Positions 1 to 10,241 are shown, numbered from the stretch's first letter. The stretch is DNA of 64,000 nt from VBDM01 sp963699535 (GCA_963699535.1 CAVOUJ010000056.1:8903-72902), one strand, 5' to 3'. Numbers and translations are program-made. The notes: generated by a model not told the origin, from the letters alone.

Positions 1-971
1 CGCAGTCCGACTATCTCGTCGAGGCGGCGGCGATCGCGAAGGCGATCGGCGGACGCGCGCCGGTGAAGCTGGTGTGGACGCGCGAGGACGACATGCGCGC
101 CGGCTACTACCGGCCGCTGTACTACCACGCCCTGCGCGCGGGGCTCGATGCGCAGGGCAACATCGCCGCCTGGCAGCACCGCATCGTCGGGCAGTCGATC
201 CTCACGGGCACCGCATTCGAGGGCGCGCTGGTGAAGAACGGCATCGACGCGACCTCGGTCGAGGGCGCGGCCAGCCTGCCCTACGCGATCCCCAACCTCG
301 GCGTGGATCTCCATTCGCCCAAGATGGGCGTTCCGGTGCAGTGGTGGCGCTCGGTGGGTTCGACGCACACCGCGTTCTCGACCGAGACCTTCCTCGACGA
401 GCTGGCCGCCGCGGCGGGCAAGGATCCCTACCAGCTGCGCCGCGCGCTGCTCGCCAAGCATCCGCGCCACCGCGCCGTGCTCGAGCTCGCGGCGACCGAG
501 GCCGACTGGACCCTGCCGCTCGCGCCCTCGCCTCGCGCGGGCGAGCGGCGCGGGCGCGGCATCGCGCTGCACGAGTCGTTCAACACCATCGTCGCCCAGG
601 TCGCCGAAGTGACGGTGCGGCGCGACGCGAGCTTCCGCGTGGAGCGCGTCATGTGCGCGGTCGATTGCGGGGTGGCGGTGAATCCGGACGTGATCCGCGC
701 GCAGATGGAAAGCGGCATCGTATACGGCCTCACGGCCGCGATGTACGGGGCGATCACGCTGAAGGACGGCGTGGTCGAGCAGTCGAATTTCCACGACTAC
801 GCGCCACTGCGCATCAACGAGATGCCGCGGGTCGGCGTCTACATCGTGCGCTCGAGCGAGAAGCCCACGGGGGTCGGCGAGCCGTCGACGCCGGTCATCG
901 CTCCGGCCGTCGCGAACGCGATCGCGGCGGCGACGGGCAAACGAATCCGTTCGCTGCCGATCAAGATCTAG
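1..971 (+). CDS. Isoquinoline 1-oxidoreductase beta-subunit-like molybdopterin-binding protein (C-terminal part)
   Basis: This is the C-terminal ~320 residues of a xanthine-dehydrogenase-family molybdenum hydroxylase large subunit; the 5' part lies left of the window and the frame is open from base 3. The segment VKLVWTREDDMRAGYYRPLY is typical of the IorB/aldehyde-dehydrogenase-like branch, in which a twin-arginine exported Mo subunit works with a small [2Fe-2S] subunit. The C-terminal GVGEPSTPVIAPAVANAI contains the conserved Glu of the family, which acts as catalytic base at the Mo centre. The substrate cannot be inferred. The partner small subunit must be outside the window. It is unrelated in sequence detail to the coxL gene at 16.8-19.1 kb, which belongs to the CO dehydrogenase branch. 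Confidence 0.88.
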   Translation, partial: QSDYLVEAAAIAKAIGGRAPVKLVWTREDDMRAGYYRPLYYHALRAGLDAQGNIAAWQHRIVGQSILTGTAFEGALVKNGIDATSVEGAASLPYAIPNLGVDLHSPKMGVPVQWWRSVGSTHTAFSTETFLDELAAAAGKDPYQLRRALLAKHPRHRAVLELAATEADWTLPLAPSPRAGERRGRGIALHESFNTIVAQVAEVTVRRDASFRVERVMCAVDCGVAVNPDVIRAQMESGIVYGLTAAMYGAITLKDGVVEQSNFHDYAPLRINEMPRVGVYIVRSSEKPTGVGEPSTPVIAPAVANAIAAATGKRIRSLPIKI

Positions 972-1138
972 AAGCTACGGGTAGCAGGCTTTTTTCCTGA
1001 GCGACTTGCGCGGCGACACGCGCGTTTCGAAACGCGGGGTGGCCGCGCGCCGACTGCTTCAATGGAGGCGCAAGCGGCCGGGTACCCGTAGCGTGGCGCT
1101 TGCCGCGCCAGGAGCGAAGGGAAAACAGCCTGCTGCCG

Positions 1139-1867
1139 TCATCCCCCGAGAGTCTTCGCTTCGGCGGCGATCGAGTAGTACTCCCAGGCGCGCTCCACCA
1201 CCCTCGGGCCCAGCTGATCGCTCAGCGCCTCGGCCTCCTCGCGGGTGTAGACGCGCATGCGTGCCGCATCGCCTCCCGCCGCCGCGAGCATGCGCAGCTG
1301 CAGGCCGGCGCTTTCCTCGAGCTGGCAGGCGGCGACGGTGGCCGTGCGAATGTCAGGAAGCGCCGTCGTGATGCCGTGGCCGCGCATCATCACCGCGATG
1401 CCGGAGCCCAGGCGCCGAGCGAGCAGGTCTCCCAGCTCGCGCGTGCGGATGAGCCCGATGCGCTCGTACTCGGGCACGCCGGCGTGGAATCCCCCGCCCT
1501 GGTTGTGCACCACGCGATGCGGCTGCCCGATCTGCGTGAGGCAGATGCAGGCGAGTGGATGCGCGTGCACCACGCCGCCCACGTCGGGCCGCGCGGCGTA
1601 GATGCGCGCGTGGATCCACAGCTCGCTGTTCGGCGTTCCCTTGCCCGAGAGGATGTTGCCGTCGGTGTCGAGGACGAGGAGGCGCTTCTCGTCCGCGAGG
1701 CCGGGACTGCGCCGCGTGGGGAAGCAGAAGGTGTTCGTGCCCGGGATGCGCGCGCTCGCATGCCCGAATGCGTTCGAGAGTCCGAAGCGCTCGATGATGC
1801 GGTTGGCGAGCGCAACGTCGCGCTTGAGCGTCAATTCGACTTCGCGATAGCTCTTCACTTTACTCAC
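1139..1867 (-). CDS. Class II aldolase/adducin family protein
   Basis: A 242-residue class II aldolase/adducin-fold protein, the family of L-fuculose-phosphate aldolase and L-ribulose-5-phosphate epimerase. The Zn-binding HAHP motif sits near residue 100 and a third His is in RGHGI near residue 164. Length is normal for the family. In many proteobacteria such stand-alone members sit in catabolic clusters with unknown substrates, so only the fold and a probable metal-dependent aldol or epimerase/decarboxylase chemistry can be claimed. It overlaps the upstream minus-strand gene (membrane alpha/alpha-barrel protein) by 8 bases, which suggests translational coupling. Confidence 0.85.
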   Translation of the reverse strand: MSKVKSYREVELTLKRDVALANRIIERFGLSNAFGHASARIPGTNTFCFPTRRSPGLADEKRLLVLDTDGNILSGKGTPNSELWIHARIYAARPDVGGVVHAHPLACICLTQIGQPHRVVHNQGGGFHAGVPEYERIGLIRTRELGDLLARRLGSGIAVMMRGHGITTALPDIRTATVAACQLEESAGLQLRMLAAAGGDAARMRVYTREEAEALSDQLGPRVVERAWEYYSIAAEAKTLGG

Positions 1868-3086
1868 GTGCCGCTCCCTTTTTCAACGCGAGCAAGGCCT
1901 CGGCGGCGATCGCAGGATTCCTTTCCTTTCCCGTGAGCGCATGGATCGAGGCTCCGGGTGCAAGGGCGCGCTCGAGCCAGCCGATCGCGCGCACCCTTTC
2001 GCCCAGCGATCCGCCGGGATACGCGGCGGCGGTCGCGAGGATCGCCCAGGGCAGCGCGTAGTAGCGCGTGTCGTCCCGGTAGGTCCGCTTGCCGACCTGC
2101 ACCGTCTTGCGTGTAGCCCCGGCTTCGCTCGCCCCGGGCGCTTCGGCGGGAAGCCGCCTGAGCCAGTCGCGGTCGAGCGCTTCCAGGCCCGGCGCCCCCG
2201 CGCGATGCAGCGCGAACAGCACGAACCCCGAAAGGCCGAGAAATTCGGCGCGCGATTTCTCTTCCGGCCAATCCGGATAGTCGGCCCAGCGGGCACCGCC
2301 CTCGATGGCGCGCTTGTTCAGCCACTCGGCCCCGCGCTCCACCGCCGCCCGGACGCGCTTCGCCTGCGCTTGGGTCCCGGGCAAGGCTGATTGCTCGTGC
2401 AGCGCCAGGATCGCGGCCGCCGTCCCGTAGCTCGATGCGAATTTCTGCTCCTGGGCTCCGGCGAATTGCGGCCATGCCCCCTCGCTCTGCTGGATCGAGA
2501 GCAGGAACTCGAGCTCGGCCTTCTGCGCCGGGATTCCGTACCTCGCCATGGCCCACAGCGCCCAGGAGGTCACGCCGACATGGTTGGGAAATTCTCCCCG
2601 GGGAAACCTGCGCCAGCACGCGCACTCGGGGCCTTCGATGGAACGGAAATATTGCTCGATCGATTTGACCCTGGACTTGCTCGCGCCGTCTCCGCCGATC
2701 GCGATCAGCACTTGCGCGGAAGTCCACGCCTCGCCCGCGAACTTCCCCTTGCGGTCGGTGCGCGCTTCGAGCGCCGCGGCGAGCTGCTTCGCCTTTTCGT
2801 CGGCTCCCTCCCGGATTTTTCCCGTCAGCGGCACCGTCTGGCCCGGAGCCGACATCGCGCGGAAGTAGCGTCCGGCCGGTCCGGTGAAGGCCGCCGCGAT
2901 AACGATCCCCAGCGCCACAAGCGCCGTTGCCGCGAGGCCGAGCTCGAGCCTGCTCGCTCGACCCGCCCGGGCCTTGAGCGATTCGAACGCCGCCCCGGCG
3001 AGAATGCGCAGCTTGGCCGCAAGCGGGCCGGCGGCGCCGATCCCGCTCTTCGGGATCGCGCGCGCTTCTTCCTGGGGTTTCTCCAT
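1860..3086 (-). CDS. Membrane-anchored alpha/alpha-barrel (terpenoid-cyclase-like) hypothetical protein
   Basis: A 408-residue protein with a cytoplasmic N-terminus, one hydrophobic membrane segment (about residues 49-70, LGLAATALVALGIVIAAAF) and a periplasmic helical domain. The domain has repeated stretches resembling prenyltransferase/squalene-cyclase-like alpha/alpha-barrels, for example HVGVTSWALWAMARYG followed by LEFLLSIQQSEGAWPQF and SSYGTAAAILALHEQ. No catalytic motif of a cyclase is evident, so it may be a non-enzymatic scaffold or binding domain. It overlaps the class II aldolase gene downstream and follows the quinone reductase by about 15 bases, so the three probably form one operon. 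Its function is unknown; the fold assignment is an inference from repeat pattern. Confidence 0.6.
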   Translation of the reverse strand: MEKPQEEARAIPKSGIGAAGPLAAKLRILAGAAFESLKARAGRASRLELGLAATALVALGIVIAAAFTGPAGRYFRAMSAPGQTVPLTGKIREGADEKAKQLAAALEARTDRKGKFAGEAWTSAQVLIAIGGDGASKSRVKSIEQYFRSIEGPECACWRRFPRGEFPNHVGVTSWALWAMARYGIPAQKAELEFLLSIQQSEGAWPQFAGAQEQKFASSYGTAAAILALHEQSALPGTQAQAKRVRAAVERGAEWLNKRAIEGGARWADYPDWPEEKSRAEFLGLSGFVLFALHRAGAPGLEALDRDWLRRLPAEAPGASEAGATRKTVQVGKRTYRDDTRYYALPWAILATAAAYPGGSLGERVRAIGWLERALAPGASIHALTGKERNPAIAAEALLALKKGAARE

Positions 3087-3101
3087 GTCCCGGCGCCCGT
3101 C

Positions 3102-4091
3102 TCAAAGACCGATAAGGATCTTGCCGACCGTGGCGCCGCTTTCCTGCGCCTCGTGCGCATCGGCGATCTGATCCAGGTGGTAGGTGCGCGCGACGTGCGG
3201 GCGGTAGCGTCCCGCTTGCAGCGCCGCGTTCAAGTCCCGCGCCGCCGCCCAGTGCGCCTCGCGCGGCATCACGTAGACGAGGATGAAATGCACGGTGATG
3301 CCCTGCCTCATGACCTGCGTGAATGGAATGTGCGGCGAGCTCCCGGGCGGGCCCGACGAATAGGTGGAGATGACGCCGTTCGGCTTGAGAACGGCGCGGT
3401 TGAGATCGAGATTCGCCTCGAAGGCGACCTCGACCACGCGATCCAACCCCGCGCCCTGCGTGAACGCCTTGATTTTCGCCGCGAGGTCTTCGCTCTTGCG
3501 GTTGACGACGAGTTCGGCGCCCGCCTCGCGCGCGAGTCGTTCCTGCTCGGGCCGGCTCACCGTCGTCGCCACGCGCGCGCCGCCCCACTTGGCGAGCTGG
3601 ATCGCCGCGTGCCCGACCGCGCCGCCCCCGCCCGCGACGAGCACCGTCTGCCCCTGAATCCCGCCGTCCTGAAAGAGACAGCGGTGCGCGGTCATCCCGG
3701 CGATGCCGACGCAGGCGCCGGTCTCGAGGCTCGTGCCCTCCGGAAGCGCCACCGCGTTTTCCGCGGGCACCGCGACGTATTCGGCCGCGGTGCCGAAGGC
3801 GCGCCCGCGCTGCGCCTCGTAGATCCAGACGCGCTCGCCCACCCTGGCCTGCGCCACGCCCGCGCCGACGCGATCGATCTCGCCCGACCCGTCCTGGTGC
3901 GGAACGATGCGCGGAAACGGCATCTCCATCGCGCCGTCCCAGCCGCTGCGCAATTTCGTGTCGGTCGGGTTCAAGCCCGAGTAACGGACTTTGACGCGGA
4001 CCTCTCCCGCCGCGGGCTGCGGATCGGGAAGCTCGCCGAGCACGAGGACTTGCGACGCGGGACCTTTTCTCTCGTAGTACGCCGCCTTCAT
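3102..4091 (-). CDS. Zinc-independent NAD(P)H:quinone reductase (MDR family)
   Basis: A 329-residue medium-chain dehydrogenase/reductase of the zeta-crystallin/quinone oxidoreductase type, transferring electrons from NAD(P)H to quinones or related enones. Visible features are the N-terminal GroES-like domain (MKAAYYERKGPASQVLVLGE), the sequence YSGLNPTDTKLRSG, and the Rossmann dinucleotide-binding loop VLVAGGGGAVGHAAIQLAKW. Catalytic Zn ligands are absent. I place the start at 4091 (MKAAYYERKG), the usual N-terminus of the family, rather than at the longer in-frame ATG 40 codons upstream. It heads the putative three-gene minus-strand operon with the membrane protein and the aldolase. Confidence 0.85.
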   Translation of the reverse strand: MKAAYYERKGPASQVLVLGELPDPQPAAGEVRVKVRYSGLNPTDTKLRSGWDGAMEMPFPRIVPHQDGSGEIDRVGAGVAQARVGERVWIYEAQRGRAFGTAAEYVAVPAENAVALPEGTSLETGACVGIAGMTAHRCLFQDGGIQGQTVLVAGGGGAVGHAAIQLAKWGGARVATTVSRPEQERLAREAGAELVVNRKSEDLAAKIKAFTQGAGLDRVVEVAFEANLDLNRAVLKPNGVISTYSSGPPGSSPHIPFTQVMRQGITVHFILVYVMPREAHWAAARDLNAALQAGRYRPHVARTYHLDQIADAHEAQESGATVGKILIGL

Positions 4092-4230
4092 AGCGGCAAC
4101 GGTAACACAGCTTTTTGGGGCGAGGCGGCCGGTGCCCGATTGTGCTCCCGCGACCGCTGGCGTAACATGGTCCGCACAACTCCAAGGCGTGACAAGGGAG
4201 ACCTGCTTCACTTGTGCGAAAGGAGTCCTT

Positions 4231-4392
4231 ATGTGCTACGAGTTCGACGAGATGTACAGGAAAGCGCGCGAGGTCGAGGAAGCGCGGAGAAAGAAGCTCG
4301 CTGACGATCTGAGGCAGCCGAACACCTCCTCCCCGGCGAAGCCCGCCGCCCCGCAGAAACCCGTCAAGGAGAGAGAGCCCGTTCCCGCCTGA
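4231..4392 (+). CDS. Short conserved hypothetical protein beginning MCYEFDEMY
   Basis: A 53-residue protein: an MCYEFDEMYRKAREVEEARR head predicted to be helical and highly charged, then a Pro/Ala/Lys-rich disordered tail. The start is fixed by an excellent ribosome-binding site (AAAGGAG, seven bases before the ATG), and the gene is followed within 35 bases by a strong intrinsic terminator, so it looks like a single-gene transcript. Similar short proteins with an MCYEF start are common in betaproteobacteria as unnamed hypotheticals (from memory). Function is unknown; the early Cys could be redox-active or metal-binding, but that is a guess. Confidence 0.65.
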   Translation: MCYEFDEMYRKAREVEEARRKKLADDLRQPNTSSPAKPAAPQKPVKEREPVPA

Positions 4393-4425
4393 CCGTCCAG
4401 TTCCGAAGAATTTCCCCAGACCTGT

Positions 4426-4453
4426 CCGCCGCGCCTGCCGCGGCGGTTTTTTT
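4426..4453 (+). terminator. Intrinsic terminator after the MCYEF gene
   Basis: Perfect 8-bp stem CCGCCGCG / CGCGGCGG with a 5-base loop, followed directly by seven T residues. It ends the short gene at 4231-4392 and separates it from the lipoprotein gene downstream. Confidence 0.85.
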
Positions 4454-4494
4454 CGATCCGACCGCGCCGCCGGCGTGTGCGGAGACGATCTTTC

Positions 4495-4508
4495 TTGATC
4501 TGTATCAA
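4495..4508. promoter_or_regulatory. FNR/Anr-type operator palindrome
   Basis: The 14-mer TTGAT-CTGT-ATCAA is a perfect match to the FNR/Anr/CRP-FNR-family consensus TTGATNNNNATCAA. It lies about 91 bases (centre to ATG) upstream of the DUF4136 lipoprotein gene and after the terminator of the preceding gene, a sensible place for an activator site. No convincing -10 hexamer is visible at the canonical distance, so the site's activity is inferred from the palindrome alone. Confidence 0.6.
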
Positions 4509-4592
4509 ACGCCGAGATCCTCGAACAGGCATTGCTTGACGCTTCGTCGCCGCTCAGATAAAGCTTGCGGCATCAGAGACAAGGAGAAGTGT

Positions 4593-5150
4593 ATGGCTCC
4601 ACGAAGTGCCGTCCCCCTGCTGTTTGCGTGCTCCTTACTCGTACTCGCCGGCGGCTGCGCGAGCTCCCTGGAGGTGGATTACGACTACGACCCGGGCGCG
4701 GATTTCTCCAAGCTGCGTACCTTCGGCTGGCTGCCGAGGAATCCGGACCCGCCGGCGCAGCAGCTGCGCGTGAAGCGGATCCAGAGCGCGGTCAATTCCC
4801 GGCTTCAGGCGAAGGGCCTGAAGCCGGCGTCCGACAAGCCCGATTTCCTCATCGGCATGCAGGTGTCGGGCAGGACCACCGAATCGGGGTCGGTCGGCGT
4901 GGGCGCGTCGGTCGGCATTCCGGTGGGACGGGGGACCGTCTCGGTGGGCGGGGGGCGCAGGAAGCCCATAGAGAAAACCGAAGGCACCTTGATTCTGGAT
5001 TTCGTCTCGCCGGCCGATAAATCGCTGCTGTGGCACGGCGCGGCGACCGGAACCGTCCACCCGGATGCGTCGCCCGAAGAGCAGGAACAGCGGATCAACC
5101 AGGCGGTGGGTGAGATGCTCCAGAACTTCCCGCCTCGCGGGAAGAAGTAG
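4593..5150 (+). CDS. DUF4136-type outer-membrane lipoprotein
   Basis: A 185-residue predicted lipoprotein. The start at 4593 is preceded by AAGGAG and gives a clean lipoprotein signal peptide ending in the lipobox LAGGC (Cys near residue 22). The mature part (VDYDYDPGADFSKLRTFGW and onward) has the pattern of the DUF4136 family: an N-terminal YDY...F..L.TF.W strand, a Gly-rich middle hairpin and a C-terminal LILDFVSPADKSLLWHG. DUF4136 proteins are small envelope lipoproteins of unknown function. An FNR-type palindrome upstream suggests low-oxygen control. The gene is convergent with the AidB-like gene. Confidence 0.85.
   Translation: MAPRSAVPLLFACSLLVLAGGCASSLEVDYDYDPGADFSKLRTFGWLPRNPDPPAQQLRVKRIQSAVNSRLQAKGLKPASDKPDFLIGMQVSGRTTESGSVGVGASVGIPVGRGTVSVGGGRRKPIEKTEGTLILDFVSPADKSLLWHGAATGTVHPDASPEEQEQRINQAVGEMLQNFPPRGKK
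5126..5144 (+). repeat. Hairpin at the 3' end of the lipoprotein gene
   Basis: Perfect 8-bp stem CTTCCCGC / GCGGGAAG with a 3-base loop, overlapping the last codons before the stop. There is no T-run, so it is more likely an mRNA 3'-end stabiliser or a chance palindrome than an intrinsic terminator. It lies between convergent genes. Confidence 0.35.
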
Positions 5151-5167
5151 ATCGGCGCGGACTCTTC

Positions 5168-6835
<1,668 letters not shown>

Positions 6836-6853
6836 GACAGACCGCCGCGCGGA

Positions 6854-8302
6854 TCACGCCGCCGACACCACCCTGTCGCGGCCCCGGTACTTGGCGTCAT
6901 AGAGCGCCTGGTCCGCCGCATGGATGAGCGCGTCCACGCTCGTTCCGTGATCCGGGAAAGCCGCGACTCCCAGAGAAACCGTGATCGCGCCGAGCTCGCT
7001 GTCCCCGAATTTCAGCTTCAGGTCCTGCACCGCCTTGCGGATGTCCTCGGCCCGCTGCGCCGCGATCTGCAACGACGCTTCCGGCAGGAGCACCGAGAAC
7101 TCTTCCCCGCCGACGCGGCACGCGATGTCGCTCTGGCGGACGAATCCCTGCAGCAGCAGGCCCACGCGCCGCAGCGCGATATCGCCGGCGGCGTGCCCCA
7201 GGCTGTCGTTGATGCGCTTGAAATGGTCGATATCGAGCGTGATGATGGACAAAGGGTGCTTCTTGCGGTCTGCCCGCGCCAGCTCGCGCAGGAGAAACTC
7301 TTCCAGAAAACGGCGGTTGTAAAGGCCGGTGAGCGGATCGCGGATCGATTGCTGGCGCAGGCTGTTGCGGACCCTGAGGCCCGCGAGCGCAAGGCCGACC
7401 TCGTCGGCGACGGCCTGGGCGAGGTTGAGCCTGGATTCCACCTGCGCCGCATCCGGGGATTGACCTTCTTCCCTGGCGCGCCGCAGATGCAGCAGTCCGA
7501 GGGTCTCGCCCTGCGCGAACAGCGGAATGCACAGGTAGGGCGGCGCGGATGCCGGATCCGGCGCGATGTGCCCGCAGAGGAGCTCGGTCCGCGGATCCCG
7601 GACCCAGTGAGCCTGCGCCTGGCGCAGGGCCCAGCAGTCCTGGATTGCCAGCGCTGCCTCGCTACGCGACGCCTCGCCCCAGGCTGCGACCGACTCCAGG
7701 GTTCTTCCCGGAAGGGAATCGAGGTACAGCCTGCCTCTTGTGCCCGGGAATAATTGAGGCCCGAAGCACTCCAGCGCCGAATAGATTTCGGCCGGCGTCG
7801 CGCTCGCCTGCAGATACCCGCAGAGCTTGCGCATCGTGACGTGCTGTTGGTTGGTCCGTTCCAGCTCCCGCACCTGATCGGCATATACACGCGTCAGGCG
7901 CGCGATCGCCGACTCGCGCGCCTTGCGGTTCCTGCGCTCCACAGCCTCCTTCACCGCCTGCTCGAAGGTCGCCGGGAGCTTGGAGAGACTGGCCACGAAG
8001 ATCTTCTCGCCCGTCGGCGCCGCAGGCCTGTCGGCGGTGGCGTCTGCGTGCATGCCCGAGACGAATATCAGCGCCGCGTCGGGGCACAGAACACGTGCCA
8101 TCGCAAATGCCTCGGAAGCACCGAACTGGGGAAGACTGGCGCTGTAGAGGACGGCATCCGGAGCGGAGAGCTCCGCCTGCTGGGTGAACTCCTCGGGAGT
8201 CCCGACGCGCCGCGCCTTGAGCGCTATCCCTGAGCGAATCAGCATCAGGATCTGGAGATCCGCGACCGCTTCAACGCCCTCGACGATCAGTACCTTGTAC
8301 AT
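6854..8302 (-). CDS. Diguanylate cyclase with degenerate receiver and GAF-like domain
   Basis: A 482-residue protein. Residues 1-120 look like a CheY-type receiver (MYKVLIVEG start), but the usual phospho-acceptor position reads LYSASLP, with no Asp in the DxxLP context, so it is probably a pseudo-receiver. A coiled linker (about 125-160) and a GAF-like region (about 165-300) follow, then a GGDEF domain from DPLTGLYNRRFLEEFLLREL onward. The active-site loop is GGEEF and an RQSD allosteric I-site sits five residues before it, so c-di-GMP synthesis with product inhibition is expected. Together with the GGDEF-EAL gene 40 bases upstream it forms a local c-di-GMP module. Confidence 0.9.
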   Translation of the reverse strand: MYKVLIVEGVEAVADLQILMLIRSGIALKARRVGTPEEFTQQAELSAPDAVLYSASLPQFGASEAFAMARVLCPDAALIFVSGMHADATADRPAAPTGEKIFVASLSKLPATFEQAVKEAVERRNRKARESAIARLTRVYADQVRELERTNQQHVTMRKLCGYLQASATPAEIYSALECFGPQLFPGTRGRLYLDSLPGRTLESVAAWGEASRSEAALAIQDCWALRQAQAHWVRDPRTELLCGHIAPDPASAPPYLCIPLFAQGETLGLLHLRRAREEGQSPDAAQVESRLNLAQAVADEVGLALAGLRVRNSLRQQSIRDPLTGLYNRRFLEEFLLRELARADRKKHPLSIITLDIDHFKRINDSLGHAAGDIALRRVGLLLQGFVRQSDIACRVGGEEFSVLLPEASLQIAAQRAEDIRKAVQDLKLKFGDSELGAITVSLGVAAFPDHGTSVDALIHAADQALYDAKYRGRDRVVSAA

Positions 8303-8342
8303 TTCTCTGGATTTCTCTGACCTCGGGCAAGCAAGGACTTCG

Positions 8343-10241
8343 CTACCGGCGCGCGGCGTTTTCCCGGATGAAGTGCAGGAGTTCCTCCTCCGCGAGCGCC
8401 GGACGGCACAGGAAGCCCTGGAACTCGTCGCATCCTTCCCGGCGCAGCACGTCGAACTGCTCTTTCAGCTCGACGCCCTCGGCGATCACGTTCATTCCCA
8501 GGCTGTGAGCCATCGCGATGACCGCGCGCGTGATGGCGACGTCGTCGCTCGAGTGGGGAAGGTCGCGCACGAAAGCCTTGTCGACCTTGAGGCTCGAGAC
8601 CGGGAAGCGCTTCAGGTATCCGAGGGACGAGTATCCCGTGCCGAAATCGTCGATGGCGAAGCTGATTCCTATGCGGCGGAGCAACTCCAGCTTCGCCGCC
8701 ACCTTGTCCGGTTCCTGCATCACGACGCTCTCTGTGATCTCCAGCTCCAGGTATCGGGGGTCGAAGCCGGTGGATTTGAGGATTTCGGAGAGCTGAGGCA
8801 CGAGATCGTCCTGGCGAAACTGGCTCGCGGACAGGTTGACCGCGATCGGGAACTTCTGCAGTCCGGAATCCTGCCAGGCCTTGCCGCGCTCGCAGGCCTC
8901 GCGCAGGGTCCACAGTCCGATCGGCACGATCATCCCGGTCGCCTCCGCGAGCGGGATGAACTTGTCCGGTCCCACAAGCCCGTGCTCGGGGTGCTGCCAG
9001 CGCAGCAGCGCCTCGACCCCGGTTACGCCGCCTGACTCCATGTCGATCTTGGGCTGGTAGTGGATGCGGAACTCGCCGCGCTCCAGGGCGTGACGCAACG
9101 ATGCCTCCAGCGCCAGCTTGTCCAGAGTGTAGGTGTGCATCTCCGCCGAATAGAAGCAGTAGTTGTTCCGGCCCAATTCCTTGGCGCGATACATGGCGAT
9201 ATCGGCGTTGGCGAACAGCGTCTTTGCATCGCGCCCGTCGGCCGGGGCGGAGCAGACGCCGATGCTCACCGAAAGGCCGATCTCGCGGCCGTCGATCGAG
9301 GTGATTCCGGAGACGGCGGCGAGCAGCTTGCGCGCGATATCGGTGAGATGGGCTTCCTCGCCGAATTCCTCCAGCAGGAGCACGAATTCGTCGCCGCCCA
9401 CGCGGGCGAGGATGTCCGCGTCGCGCACGCAGGTGAGCAGGCGCTTGGCGGTCTCCTGGAGCACGCGGTCGCCGAACTGATGGCCGAGCGTGTCGTTGAT
9501 TACCTTGAACCGGTCGAGGTCGAGCACGAAAAGCGCCGCGCGCCGGTGGTGCCGTTCGACCCTGGCGAGCGCGTGCATCAGCTCCTCGTTGAAAAGAACG
9601 CGGTTGGCCAAACCGGTAAGGTGGTCGTGGGTGGCGATCCGCCGGACCGAGGAGAGCGCCGCGCTCAGCTCCTCATTGCTGGCGCGCAGCCGCTGGCGCA
9701 GCTCGCTGATCTTTCCCCCGACCACTCCGAAAAACGGAAGAAACGCCGCCATCCCCGCCCACTGGAACCATTCCACATAGACGTTGACGGTTTCCGGCTT
9801 CAGGAACATCAGCAGGTTGATCACGAGCGCATAGCCGGCAAGAATCATCAGCGTGACCCGGACGAACTCGCGGGTATCGAAGCGGAAGGCTCCGAAGAGG
9901 AGCACGACGAGACACATGATGAGCGCGAATGCGCGGCCCTGGTTGAGGAAGAACACGACCGCCATCAGCACGAGGTTGGTAGTGAGGATCTGCTGCCAGA
10001 TCAGGCCGGGATCGCTGAAGCGGAGGTTCAGGCGCGTGCGAAACACGAGGTAAAACCCCGCGGTGATGACCGCCATGGCGGCGCACAGGGCGACGACGGG
10101 CGCAAGGGCGATCAGTCCGAAGGCGTGAGCGAGCACCAGCAGGGGAACGGAAATCGCGTAGGTGATGGATATCAGCAGGAATTGGCGCATGTGCGCCGTC
10201 TGCTCGGCATCGCCTTCGGGCGGAAACAGGGTCCTGATCAT
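8343..10241 (-). CDS. Membrane GGDEF-EAL protein (c-di-GMP turnover)
   Basis: A 632-residue bifunctional-architecture protein. About five hydrophobic segments span residues 20-175, a short coiled coil follows (180-200), then GGDEF (active loop at 282-286, with RDAD I-site just before) and EAL (EAL at 410-412, LEITES near 500, DDFGTG at 531-536, IAEGVE near 583). All residues needed for diguanylate cyclase and phosphodiesterase activity are present, so both are possible and the dominant one cannot be predicted. The stop is about 40 bases before the next minus-strand gene (diguanylate cyclase), consistent with an operon. Confidence 0.92.
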   Translation of the reverse strand: MIRTLFPPEGDAEQTAHMRQFLLISITYAISVPLLVLAHAFGLIALAPVVALCAAMAVITAGFYLVFRTRLNLRFSDPGLIWQQILTTNLVLMAVVFFLNQGRAFALIMCLVVLLFGAFRFDTREFVRVTLMILAGYALVINLLMFLKPETVNVYVEWFQWAGMAAFLPFFGVVGGKISELRQRLRASNEELSAALSSVRRIATHDHLTGLANRVLFNEELMHALARVERHHRRAALFVLDLDRFKVINDTLGHQFGDRVLQETAKRLLTCVRDADILARVGGDEFVLLLEEFGEEAHLTDIARKLLAAVSGITSIDGREIGLSVSIGVCSAPADGRDAKTLFANADIAMYRAKELGRNNYCFYSAEMHTYTLDKLALEASLRHALERGEFRIHYQPKIDMESGGVTGVEALLRWQHPEHGLVGPDKFIPLAEATGMIVPIGLWTLREACERGKAWQDSGLQKFPIAVNLSASQFRQDDLVPQLSEILKSTGFDPRYLELEITESVVMQEPDKVAAKLELLRRIGISFAIDDFGTGYSSLGYLKRFPVSSLKVDKAFVRDLPHSSDDVAITRAVIAMAHSLGMNVIAEGVELKEQFDVLRREGCDEFQGFLCRPALAEEELLHFIRENAARR

